Below are positions 1 through 11,369 of a stretch of 64,000 nt of DNA, piece after piece. Position 1 is the first letter of the stretch. Each line of letters opens with the position of its first letter. The position numbers and the translations under genes are program-made. The notes under the pieces were generated by a model. The model did not search any database, was not told the DNA's origin, and was given only the letters and a program-made list of their open reading frames with translations. Source of the stretch: Pristionchus mayeri. Its lineage: Eukaryota; Nematoda; Chromadorea; Rhabditida; Neodiplogasteridae. The stretch is taken from the NCBI GenBank assembly GCA_036245805.1, contig BTRK01000002.1:35322661-35386660 (forward strand). Reading direction: 5' to 3'.

Positions 1-3000
1 CATTTGGCACGGAGCCAACGCACTCTTATTCGAACCATACGGTGGCCGTGAAGGAAGCTTTCGAACCCTAGTGACCTACTCCTCCCTCCCTTCTAGTTGA
101 ACTTTGATCTTTCGCTATCCGACGTCATTTGGCACGGAGCCAACGCACTCGTATTCGAACCATACGGTGGCCGTGAAGGAAGCTTTCGAACCCTAGAGAC
201 CTACTGCTCCCTCCCTTCTAGTTGAACTTTGATCTTTCGCTATCCGATGTCATTTGGGACGGAGCCAACGCACTCTTATTCGAACCATACGATGACCGTG
301 AAGGAAGCTTTCGAACCCTAGAGACCTACTGCTCCCTCCCTTCTAGTTGAACTTTGATCTTTCGCTATCCGACGTCATTTGGCACGGAGCCAACGCACTC
401 TTATTCGAACCACACGGTGGCCGTGAAGGAAGCTTTCGAACCCTAGAGACCTACTGCTCCCTCCCTTCTAGTTGAACTTTGATCTTTCGCTATCCGACGT
501 CATTTTGCACGGAGCCAACGCACTCTTATTCGAACCATACGGTGGCCGTGAAGGAAGCTTTCGAACCCTAGTGACCTACTGCTCCCTCCCTTTTAGTTGA
601 ACTTTGATCTTTCGCTATCCGATGTCATTTGGGACGGAGCCAACGCACTCTTATTCGAACCATACGATGACCGTGAAGGAAGCTTTCGAACCCTAGAGAT
701 CTACTGCTCCCTCCCTTCTAGTTGAACTTTGATCTTTCGCTATCCGACGTCATTTGGCACGGAGCCAACGCACTCTTATTCGAACCATACGGTGGCCGTG
801 AAGGAAGCTTTCGAACCCTAGAGTCCTACTGCTCCCTCCCTTCTAGTTGAACTTTGATCTTTCGCTATCCGACGTCATTTGGCACGGAGCCAACGCATTC
901 TTATTCGAATCATACGATGGCCGTGAAGGAAGCTTTCGAACCCTAGAGACCTACTGCTCCCTCCCTTCTAGTTGAACTTCGATCTTTCGCTATCCGACGT
1001 CATTTGGCACGGAGCCAACGCACTCTTATTCGAACCATACGGTGGCCGTGAAGGAAGCTTTCGAACCCTAGTGACCTACTCCTCCCTCCCTTCTAGTTGA
1101 ACTTTGATCTTTCGCTATCCGACGTCATTTGGCACGGAGCCAACGCACTCGTATTCGAACCATACGGTGGCCGTGAAGGAAGCTTTCGAACCCTAGAGAC
1201 CTACTGCTCCCTCCCTTCTAGTTGAACTTTGATCTTTCGCTATCCGATGTCATTTGGGACGGAGCCAACGCACTCTTATTCGAACCATACGATGACCGTG
1301 AAGGAAGCTTTCGAACCCTAGAGACCTACTGCTCCCTCCCTTCTAGTTGAACTTTGATCTTTCGCTATCCGACGTCATTTGGCACGGAGCCAACGCACTC
1401 TTATTCGAACCACACGGTGGCCGTGAAGGAAGCTTTCGAACCCTAGAGACCTACTGCTCCCTCCCTTCTAGTTGAACTTTGATCTTTCGCTATCCGACGT
1501 CATTTTGCACGGAGCCAACGCACTCTTATTCGAACCATACGGTGGCCGTGAAGGAAGCTTTCGAACCCTAGTGACCTACTGCTCCCTCCCTTTTAGTTGA
1601 ACTTTGATCTTTCGCTATCCGATGTCATTTGGGACGGAGCCAACGCACTCTTATTCGAACCATACGATGACCGTGAAGGAAGCTTTCGAACCCTAGAGAT
1701 CTACTGCTCCCTCCCTTCTAGTTGAACTTTGATCTTTCGCTATCCGACGTCATTTGGCACGGAGCCAACGCACTCTTATTCGAACCATACGGTGGCCGTG
1801 AAGGAAGCTTTCGAACCCTAGAGACCTACTGCTCCCTCCCTTCTAGTTGAACTTTGATCTTTCGCTATCCGACGTCATTTGGCACGGAGCCAACGCACTC
1901 TTATTCGAATCATACGGCGGCCGTGAAGGAAGCTTTCGAACCCTAGTGACCTACTGCTCCCTCCCTTCTAGTTGAACTTTGATCTTTCGCTATCCGACGT
2001 CATTTGGCACGGACCAACGCACTCTTATTCGAATCATACGGTGGCCGTGAAGGAAGCTTTCGATCCCTAGTGATCTACTGCTCCCTCCCTTCTAGTTGAA
2101 CTTTGATCTTTCGCTATCCGACGTCATTTGGCACGGAGCCAACGCACTCTTATTCGAATCATACGGTGGCCGTGAAGGAAGCTTTCGAACCCTAGAGACC
2201 TACTGCTCCCTCCCTTCTAGTTGAACTTTGATCTTTCACTATCCGATGTCATTTGGGACGGAGCCAACGCACTCGTATTCGAACCATACGGTGGCCGTGA
2301 AGGAAGCTTTCGAACCCTAGAGTCCTACTGCTCCCTCCCTTCTAGTTGAACTTTGATCTTTCGCTATCCGACGTCATTTGGCACGGAGCCAACGCATTCT
2401 TATTCGAATCATACGATGGCCGTGAAGGAAGCTTTCGAACCCTAGAGACCTACTGCTCCCTCCCTTCTAGTTGAACTTCGATCTTTCGCTATCCGACGTC
2501 ATTTGGCACGGAGCCAACGCACTCTTATTCGAACCATACGGTGGCCGTGAAGGAAGCTTTCGAACCCTAGTGACCTACTCCTCCCTCCCTTCTAGTTGAA
2601 CTTTGATCTTTCGCTATCCGACGTCATTTGGCACGGAGCCAACGCACTCTTATTCGAATCATACGGTGGCCGTGAAGGAAGCTTTCGAACCCTAGAGACC
2701 TACTGCTCCCTCCCTTCTAGTTGAACTTTGATCTTTCGCTATCCGATGTCATTTGGGACGGAGCCAACGCACTCGTATTCGAACCATACGGTGGCCGTGA
2801 AGGAAGCTTTCGAACCCTAGTGACCTACTGCTCCCTCCCTTTTAGTTGAACTTTGATCTTTCGCTATCCGATGTCATTTGGGACGGAGCCAACGCACTCT
2901 TATTCGAACCATACGATGACCGTGAAGGAAGCTTTCGAACCCTAGAGATCTACTGCTCCCTCCCTTCTAGTTGAACTTTGATCTTTCGCTATCCGACGTC

Positions 3001-4370
3001 ATTTGGCACGGAGCCAACGCACTCTTATTCGAATCATACGGTGGCCGTGAAGGAAGCTTTCGATCCCTAGTGATCTACTGCTCCCTCCCTTCTAGTTGAA
3101 CTTTGATCTTTCGCTATCCGACGTCATTTGGCACGGAGCCAACGCACTCTTATTCGAATCATACGGTGGCCGTGAAGGAAGCTTTCGAACCCTAGAGACC
3201 TACTGCTCCCTCCCTTCTAGTTGAACTTTGATCTTTCGCTATCCGATGTCATTTGGGACGGAGCCAACGCACTCGTATTCGAACCATACGGTGGCCGTGA
3301 AGGAAGCTTTCGAACCCTAGAGACCTACTGCTCCCTCCCTTCTAGTTGAACTTTGATCTTTCGCTATCCGACGTCATTTGGCACGGAGCCAACGCACTCT
3401 TATTCGAACCATAAGGTGGCCGTGAAGGAAGCTTTCGATCCCTAGTGATCTACTGCTCCCTCCCTTCTAGTTGAACTTTGATCTTTCGCTATCCGACGTC
3501 ATTTGGCACGGAGCCAACGCACTCGTATTCGAACCATACGGTGGCCGTGAAGGAAGCTTTCGAACCCTAGTGACCTACTGCTCCCTCCCTTCTAGTTGAA
3601 CTTTGATGTTTCGCTATCCGATGTCATTTGGGACGGAGCCAACGCACTCTTATTCGAACCATACGATGACCGTGAAGGAAGCTTTCGAACCCTAGTGACC
3701 TACTGCTCCCTCCCTTCTAGTTGAACTTTGATCTTTCGCTATCCGATGTCATTTGGGACGGAGCCAACGCACTCTTATTCGAACCATACGGTGTCCGTGA
3801 AGGAAGCTTTCGAACCCTAGTGACCTACTCCTCCCTCCCTTCTAGTTGAACTTTGATCTTTCGCTATCCGATATCATTTGGCACGGAGCCAACGCACTCT
3901 TATTCGAACGACACGATGACCGTGAAGGAAGCTTTCGAACCCTAGAGACCTACTGCTCCCTCCCTTCTAGTTGAACTTTAATCTTTCGCTATCCGACGTC
4001 ATTTGGCACGGAGCCAACGCACTCTTATTCGAACCATACGGTGGCCGTGAAGGAAGCTTTCGAACCCTAGTGACCTACTCCTCCCTCCCTTCTAGTTGAA
4101 CTTTGATCTTTCGCTATCCGATATCATTTGGCACGGAGCCAACGCACTCTTTTTCGAATTATACGATGGCCGTGAAGGAAGCTTTCGAACCCTAGTGACC
4201 TACTGCTCCCTCCCTTCTAGTTGAACTTCGATCTTTCGCTATCCGATGTCATTTGGCACGGATCCAACGCACTCTTCTTCCAATCATACGCTGGCCGTGA
4301 AGGAAGCTTTCGAACCCTAGTGACCTACTCCTCCCTCCCTTCTAGTTGAACTTTGATCTTCTGATATCCA
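1..4370. repeat. 125-bp tandem satellite with higher-order structure
   Basis: About 35 head-to-tail monomers of 125 bp, each starting near CATTTGGCACGGAGCCAACG and containing GGAAGCTTTCGAACCCTAG. One monomer (near 2001) has lost a base. Variant sites (TGACGT/TGATGT, TTGGCAC/TTGGGAC, GGTGGCC/GATGACC) recur with a period of 8 monomers: positions 1-824 match 1001-1824 and the first difference I see is at about 825. The variant set at about 751-1125 recurs from about 2249. This indicates amplification in multi-monomer blocks. I see no coding frame. The left end lies outside the window. Confidence 0.97.
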
Positions 4371-4790
4371 ACGTTATTTGGTTAACTGCCAATACCTTGT
4401 TCATCTCACTCCACGGTAATCGTGATTGAAGAGTTACTCCACTCTAGTTACCCGAACTTCATTTCCGTGTGATTGATCTTTGATCTATTCCACTTTTTGA
4501 TTTGGCTACTCACTTTTCACATCGTCTTGCAATTTCCGCGGAAGAATTCGGTCAACAATGACCTACCCATCCATTCCCTCTCTGGTTGATCTTTGATCTT
4601 TCGTACTTCGATCTGTACTTCGGCAAGGAGCCAACACATAGTTCGATTCATCCCACACCAACATCAAGGGGAGATTTTGGTTTCTCGTGATCTACATTCA
4701 CTCACTTCCTGCTTTTCCCTCCCTCATTTCTAATTGATATTTGATCTTTACCCCTCGTCATGTGAATTGTACCAAGCCTTACCATCTCAA
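4371..4790. repeat. Decayed edge of the satellite array
   Basis: The monomer periodicity breaks down here but its fragments remain, for example TTGATCTTTGATCTTTCG near 4577 and TTGATATTTGATCTTTA near 4734. This looks like old monomers at the array border that are no longer homogenised. No gene is visible. Confidence 0.7.
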
Positions 4791-4945
4791 CTCCTTTCTG
4801 ATAATGAGGCTGCTCAGGACTTGTTAGAAGTGGATGGGAACTAGTATACGGGCCTACTTTCCTTTATCTGGATTCATTTCTGCAATCTTTTAATCGATTC
4901 CCATTTTTATGTTCCGTACTCCGATCACCGTCTTCTACACTGCAG

Positions 4946-7900
4946 ATGCGGCTCTTTCTCCTTCTGGCTGCGGCTGCGGTCGTGGGTCTCCACGCGACGC
5001 ACAAACTTGTGCTTGATGGTCCGAACGGGCAGAAATTCCCCGATGGTGAGATTCATTCCAAAGACAGCTAGAAGAGCGTGAGCGTGAACTCAATTGCTTA
5101 GGATTCACGCTAGTGTGGCACATGGTGTTGCTTAACAACACATACATACATACAACACATGGTGTTGTTGTATGAACCTGAATTTGTATGGGTATTGGCT
5201 TAGGCTTCATACTTGTATTCAATTGCTTGCAGGAACCCTCATCACCTTCTGGTTCAAACATCAGCCGAACAATAATCACCCTCATGATCAAGAAACAGAG
5301 GTGTGAGTAAACGATCACCGATTATACACGATGAAGATAGTTATAATAAATCGCATAATTCTCGCGGAACCCGGAAACATTCACACTAAAATATTTTACC
5401 CATTTCCGCGATTATTAATGTTCGTTAAGATATTTATCGTAAAACCACTCTCATGTTTCATATTAGGGATGGTAATACGAGGCAATAGATATAACGAGAC
5501 AGCTACGCATCTCCTTACATAATTTCGAAATCCGAGGAGGGAGAGGCGTTGTAGTTCTTACCTCGTACTGCCATACCTAGTTCACGTACATTCCAGGGTC
5601 GCTATCAATTTCTGGGGCGAGGAGCCCGTCAATTTTGATTTGTCCGATCCGAAGGAGTCGGTGATTGCATCTCAAATGAAATGAATTATTCATTTTGATT
5701 TCAGAAAAAAATCCTCGCTCATCTCCGCATTCAAAAGAAGGACATGTACGGAGCGGTGGGGAGCTCGTTCATTGAGAAGGTGATTATTGGGCACTACGTC
5801 AGATGAGAATTATGATGTCATGTAGTCTTTAATACATCTAAGGCGACATGACGTCATAGTTCTCTTTCGGCCTAGCGCCCATTCCATTCTTGCGGCAGTA
5901 TTGTGTAGGCAGCGGTCGATAGAGTTCGAAATTCGTATAATTGTATTATTCTTGTACACATAACCGAATGATGAGAGAGCTTGTATAATAGAATAAATGT
6001 GCGATCGCCCGAACTGGGAGTTTTAGTATCACATTGCTATTCGCAGAAAGCTTATCGCACAACATTTAGAAATCAGAACGGGATCCGAGAGCAAATCTCG
6101 ATTTATGATTGATTGCGAATAAGCAAAACACGAAGCTGTGATCGTGCTCATATTTTTTTATCATTGTCGATTTTCCGGCATCGACCCGGACATGCCCGGT
6201 CAAGTATAGCTAGAAATCGATAAATTAAGAAAAAACACATTTTCATGCGATTTCGGTAATTTGCAAAGCTCACAAACCTTGGTCGTTCCCGGCAAAATAT
6301 CGATCATGATAATAAATATAAGCACAAACACAGCTTCTAATTTTGCGCAATGTCAATGGATCCGAAATCGAGATTTACTCGCTGCCTCTCGGTGGTCGCT
6401 CTGATTTCGCCAATATGAGCGATAATGATCCATTGTTTGTGCAGGCTACTGGTAAATGGACTGAGACGCACGGCAACATGAGGTGGAATGGCAACGGTGA
6501 CGAATGGGGAAAAGAGATTTGGACACCGACGCCGGACATTGGTTCATATTCGTACAAATGGTGGAGAGTCGACGTGTACAAGGTTTATCGTGTACACACT
6601 CGATGTTGTATTAAGATGATAATTTGCAGCACGGTAACGAGTATATGAGCGTGTTTTTTCAAGGTATTTTTTTAAAAATTGGCTTGTTTTGCTCTGCTTT
6701 GCATTTCCTTGTTGGATCCTTGCCCGTGTTCTAGAGAATTTATAAACAAGTAATATGATCCCTTTTACAAGTAATCTGATCCTGTATTAAATTACTGCTA
6801 AGATAGGGCAGTCTTCCTAAGATGAAATTCCACATTAAAAAACCAGAGTAGAGTAGAGCTTGAAAAGTAATGATATTTATCACACGCAAATTTCCGTTTG
6901 TCGTTTTCTTTCTGCTAATCATTGCCGCGAATTTTCACGGTAAATATAGTGTTATTTCGTTGAAACTTGTAAAGGCATGAAAACATTTTTAAAAAATTTG
7001 AAAAGTTGAATTAAAATATAAATACGTAATTTTGAGGTTTCTGGGCCGAGTCTCGCAAATTTCCAATTGATAAGATTGGACGATCATTGAACAACGTCCA
7101 ATTCGTTTCCTTGACCTCAGGTTTCGTTGATTACGATCAAGTCGAGGTAGGAGCACGTGACAATGTATTACATGACATTACAAATTTTCAGATTTATGTG
7201 AAAACGCCCAGCGCCAACCTGGCTAATCCAACGACTTTTAATGCGTGGATGACCGCGAAACATTTGATGAACACTCATGAAGCTGATGATACCGAGGACA
7301 AAAATATTATTGTTGGTTTGCATTTTTTTATTTGATTTGTTTTAACGCCGGCTAGCAGTTTGATATATGGGGAGGCTGTTACATGTTTTAGTAATATTAA
7401 AAGAAATAATCACTCCCCTTCACTTGCCAAGTCACTCCCCGTAAATCATCGAAATTATGACATTCCATCGCTTTATAATTGCATTTCCATACTGCTATTG
7501 AAAGAAGGAGTGTCAGAAAAGTTAAAATTTTGAAGCTGACCGTGACCTAGCTTTGCACAACCATAAGAGATTCTGAAAATTTCACATATATATTTCTATT
7601 TTAAACCGAGTTATCATTAGTTGGCAGAATGCCAAGGAGGCTTGTAGAGAAGGTGCGGGGAATTCAAATATCTTGAAGATCTGTCAAAACAATTTGGTGG
7701 GAATCGAACCCGCAACCTCCCCATCACATGGCGGCTACTCTACCACTGAACTAAGCAACCAATCTGCGCTCCTAGCTCGCGCTATGATCTTAGGAGGGTG
7801 GGCTTGGTCATGGTTATTAGAGTTGTCTATTCGAAATTCACTTCGCAATTCCGCATTGATTTGCATTATCATTTCCCATTTCGCAATGCGGCCAATTATT

Positions 7901-9736
7901 TCGCAATCGCTTCGCAATTATTGCGAAATGATTGCGAAAAAATGAACTATATTTGGCCCACGAAACATAACTCACCCCTCGTAATAACTGAACGAACTTT
8001 GCCAAATTCAGAGGGGAGAGAAGGGGGAATTGGATGCAAATTTATTGCGAAATTTCGAAAGATTGCGAAGTGCACGTTTCGCATTCAATTTTGGGGGAGG
8101 TTCGACCGCATTGCGAAGTATTCGAATTGAGGAATGACAAAATGAGAGTTTCGAATAGACAACCCTAGTGAGCAGTGTAGAATGAAAATGAGAGATAATT
8201 GGAATGAGTTTCGCGTAATACTTAATTGATCAAGTGAACAATTGAAGTAATTAATTGATTTATTGAATATGAATAATTGATTGATTGATTGATTGATTGA
8301 AGTGAGTAATTAATTAATTGAACAAGTGAAAAATTGAAGAGTTTCGAATAGACACCCCTAATGGTTCTTCTTTAATATGCATATTTAATATTAATATTTA
8401 ATATGCTGACACTTCTTCTTTAATATACAATATGCATACTAAGATGTGAAAGTGATTATAATTTATTTTTGCCAAGTGCTGCGTATTGATTATTGTTTTG
8501 CGGTTTTTTATTAATTATTGATAAGATATTTTTTTGCACTTGCAGAGATTGCCCAACTTCCCTGAAAACGGAAATATCGAAGTGTCTGTGGTACTCAAGG
8601 GATCGCAGAACACGGATAGCACAAAAACAGTAAGAGCTGGAATAAACGGCGCTAGGTCGGATGAGAATTTTGCTCGGTGCTGTCTTTGATATATCAAAGG
8701 CGACATATGTAATTAAGTAGTTCTTATCTGAAATAGTATTAAAAATTACCCATTTTGTAGTACACGTCCTACCTCGACTTTGTCACGATCTCCGGTGGGA
8801 AGACATTCATGAGGATCCTACAGAGATACGAAAAGGGCTCATATAAAAACAATCTGGAGGTATTTGAACGATAAAGCATTGAAGAACTAGCAATTACAGC
8901 TCTGGATCACTGATGATCTTTCGATGGAATACGACGTTGAACCATCATCAAACTCGAGATCGGTTCGTTTTTTTGCAGTGTTTGGTGTACGAGTAATTGT
9001 TTGCCAAATATTGATTGATTTCTGACTTCAGAAAATGTGCGCAGACAAAACTGATAGGCCCCACGGCGACCTGCAGCATCTCTTCTTGAAGCGAGTCGAT
9101 AACGACAATTTGGAGGCACGTTTAGTCACTTCTTGGATGATGCAAAACTGCAAAAAAAAACAACAAAAAATGACTTTTTCAGCTTATTATCTTCTTCAAT
9201 CAGATTCATCCACAGAAGGATTTTACGCCCTGCAAGTATACTCTCACTCCAGGTCAAAAGAACGCCCTGCATGCACCTTTTAAAGTGAGTTGAGCATACA
9301 TGGCTTCAGATAATATGGGTGTATTTCCACAAGTTTTTTACATGCTTGTTCTATACTTGTGTTCTATACTCTGAGCCAACTTTCAATTTGTAAACTAATT
9401 TGACTGGCTTATTTATAATGTGACTTGAGCGTAAGCATATATGAATAGGCACGCTTGTGAAAAAAACTTGTGCGACTACGAGAGATTGAGCTTGAAATAC
9501 CCGAGTATTTTAAGCTCAATCTAACTTTTTTCATCACCTTTTCAAAAAAATTCTAAATCTATTACAACAAACTTTTTGGCTAAAATCAGACCACTCGTGG
9601 TATGACTTGAAAAAATGTGGTGTGTGTTCTTAGGCTATTGGAATAACTTGATGCAAAGTAACTGTAAATTTTTCAGCTCGCGACCAAAAAGGGAGGATTG
9701 GTCCTTCATCTCCAATCCTCGATGAAGAAAATTTAG
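4946..9736 (+). CDS. Secreted protein of unknown family, multi-exon
   Basis: Exons with clean phase: 4946-5045, 5233-5300, 5705-5779, 6334-6582, 6630-6663, 7121-7146, 7192-7315, then 8546-8629, 8761-8859, 8900-8962, 9032-9115, 9183-9284, 9677-9736 (stop TAG). The start MRLFLLLAAAAVVGLHA is a classic signal peptide, so the product is likely secreted. Later parts read GRSDFANMSDNDPLFVQ, GKWTETHGNMRWNGNGDEW and WWRVDVYKHGNEYMSVFF: rich in Trp and polar residues, with no transmembrane segment and no motif I recognise. The join from exon 7 (phase 1) to exon 8 (phase 0) does not fit, so a small exon is probably missed in 7316-8545, which is full of repeats. The intron at 9116-9182 appears to use GC-AG. 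Introns hold two palindromic MITEs. Function unknown. Confidence 0.75.
5789..5880. mobile_element. Palindromic CRE-type MITE, copy 1
   Basis: A near-perfect inverted repeat running from GGCACTACGTCAGATGAG to CTTTCGGCCTAGCGCCC, with internal ATGACGTCAT. It lies in an intron of the secreted-protein gene. It belongs to a window-wide family whose consensus arm is GGCACTAGGTCGGATGAGAA followed by CTATGACGTCAT. Confidence 0.8.
7694..7760 (-). pseudogene. tRNA-derived relic (His-like anticodon)
   Basis: The minus strand has a good D-arm/A-box (TTAGTTCAGTGGTAGAG), a loop ATGTGAT that would place GTG as anticodon, and a T-loop GGGTTCGATTCCC like a B-box. The acceptor stem (GGTTGCT at the 5' side) does not pair with the expected 3' side, and the anticodon and T stems have mismatches. 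It is probably a tRNA pseudogene or tRNA-derived SINE head, not a working tRNA. Confidence 0.55.
7820..8165. mobile_element. Tc1/mariner-type MITE with TA duplication
   Basis: Terminal inverted repeats GAGTTGTCTATTCGAAATTC (left) and, reverse-complemented, GGGTTGTCTATTCGAAACTC (right), each flanked by TA. The interior is full of TTTCGCAAT-like words in both orientations. A second right end with the same repeat (TTTCGAATAGACACCCCTAA) occurs at 8342-8361, so another truncated copy lies next to it. Confidence 0.8.
8215..8361. repeat. ATTG/TTAA simple repeat and solo MITE end
   Basis: Low-complexity ATTGATTG and AATTAATT runs, closed at the right by a second copy of the MITE terminal repeat at 8342-8361. 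No coding signal. Confidence 0.7.
8648..8733. mobile_element. Palindromic CRE-type MITE, copy 2 (decayed)
   Basis: Left arm GGCGCTAGGTCGGATGAGAA, palindromic centre TTTGATATATCAAAGG, decayed right arm ending near AGTTCTTATCTG. It sits inside the short intron between the exons ending at 8629 and starting at 8761. Confidence 0.7.
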
Positions 9737-9976
9737 CGAGACGTCCGAGAATAAAAACCTCAGATAGCTCGTTTGAATGTGAATCGCATAAACGATTTGC
9801 GAAGTGAAATTACACACTTATACGAAACTAGAAAACAATAGGTGAAATATATTAGGTTAGGATATGTTTAACAATTGGATTGGAAAAATTAAGTTTACTG
9901 GCTTAAGTTAAGTAATAGTCAAGCTAACTAACCCACTGATGAAGACTCAAATTAGTAAGATCTAAGAAATTAAGTA

Positions 9977-10771
9977 TTGGGTTGTCCCATAATTCGTGTC
10001 ACCACTTTTTAAAATAATATTTCGCTGGAACAAGGAAAGTAGTTGACTTGTTGTATGATGATTTAGATAGAGTGGCCAGCACTCTATATTTTAGCTGCAT
10101 CAGCGAGTAAAGACATTGCCGTGGAGGGGAGTTAGACGATTGCGAAATTTTTGCTAAAAAATCGATGGTCTCAAAATTGAAAAAAAACAACTCTAATGAA
10201 CATATGAAAATAAGTGTATAGTACACCGTTACTCTCTAGTAGCAAATAACTTTATTTGGAACAATCCCTGCCTTCCAAAATGCTTTGCGAGGTGACTACA
10301 AAACCCGAGATTTTCAATGTGGTTTGAAAATTTCTGTGGATTTTCTTTCAGTGTTTAATCGTTTGCAAATAATTGTATTTGAATTATCATAGCCACTGAA
10401 AATACAAAAATCGTAAAATCGACCGTATTGAAACTGCCTCCGATGACAAATTGTGAAATATTTCAATAAACTTTTCAGAAAGCTATGATTTAGAAGCATT
10501 ATTGTGAAGTGTCATGCACCAACCTTCCACCCGTAGTGTTATGGATTTTAAACATTACTCGTAAAATAACTATTTTTTTGAAAAAAAGGTCGGAAATTCT
10601 ATATTTTCACTTATTGCATCATCATTAGGCAAGGTACGCCGGAGATAAATGTGCGATATATTTCTTAGCATGAGTCTTCTATTAAATATGTCCTGAGGTA
10701 ATGAAGGCGTTTGATTGTTTACGAGAAATTAAATGTAGAAGAAAAACGACACGAATTATGGGACAACCCAA
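9977..10771. mobile_element. Non-autonomous mariner, 795 bp
   Basis: Terminal inverted repeats TTGGGTTGTCCCATAATTCG...GTC at both ends, with TA target duplications at 9975-9976 and 10772-10773. The repeat is of the mariner TTRGGTTG type. The interior has no intact transposase frame, so this is a deletion derivative or heavily decayed copy. Confidence 0.85.
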
Positions 10772-11261
10772 TAATTGTAATAGTGTAGTTTTGGGACAAA
10801 TCGAAACCCTGTGGAGTGTATATGAATCGGAGTGGAAACTGAGACGAAAAAAAATTATTTCGCTCCTGAATTATGCACAGTAATCTTTTACACTCGCATA
10901 GGAATAGTAATAATGGAAGGGTTAGTCGTTGGCCATGCAAATCATATGCATAAGCCTTGTGCTCATAGGGAAAAGACTAATAGGAATGGGACGGGCGTCA
11001 ATTTATCTTAATTGTCATCTCTCTCGATTCTTTTCTTGAAGACTTCTGTTGAAATTTCTGCACGCATCTAATGTCAAGAATACTCTTACGTGCCCGTTTG
11101 CGTAAGAGTCGGATAATATTCTCAACTTCGCATTGCGCCATCTTGATCCGCCGAGCAAGGTTGCATGTAGGCTGCATATATTTCTTGTATTCGAGTACTG
11201 GAATTTTATGAAGTTTGCATATTTCAAAAATTACAAATTAATTTTCAAAACAATCATGTAT
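10772..11261. other. Intergenic, nothing recognised
   Basis: AT-rich DNA between two transposon clusters. Open frames are short and do not chain by splice phase. I see no gene, RNA or repeat that I can support. Confidence 0.5.
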
Positions 11262-11369
11262 GAGGAACATAGCTGCACAGCAGTGGAGGCGACCTCGCGA
11301 CCATGAACTCCGGGCCATGGATTTTTTTGCAGGTGGTGCGGAAACTTCAATCGTGGAATATAAATCTAG

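Noticed and set aside
1..4370. CRISPR-like or coding tandem array
   Set aside because: No unique spacers; contiguous 125-bp monomers in a eukaryotic sequence; no open frame.
4935..5318. 127-codon minus-strand frame
   Set aside because: It is antisense to the signal-peptide exon of the secreted-protein gene; the plus strand has the signal peptide and correct splice phases.
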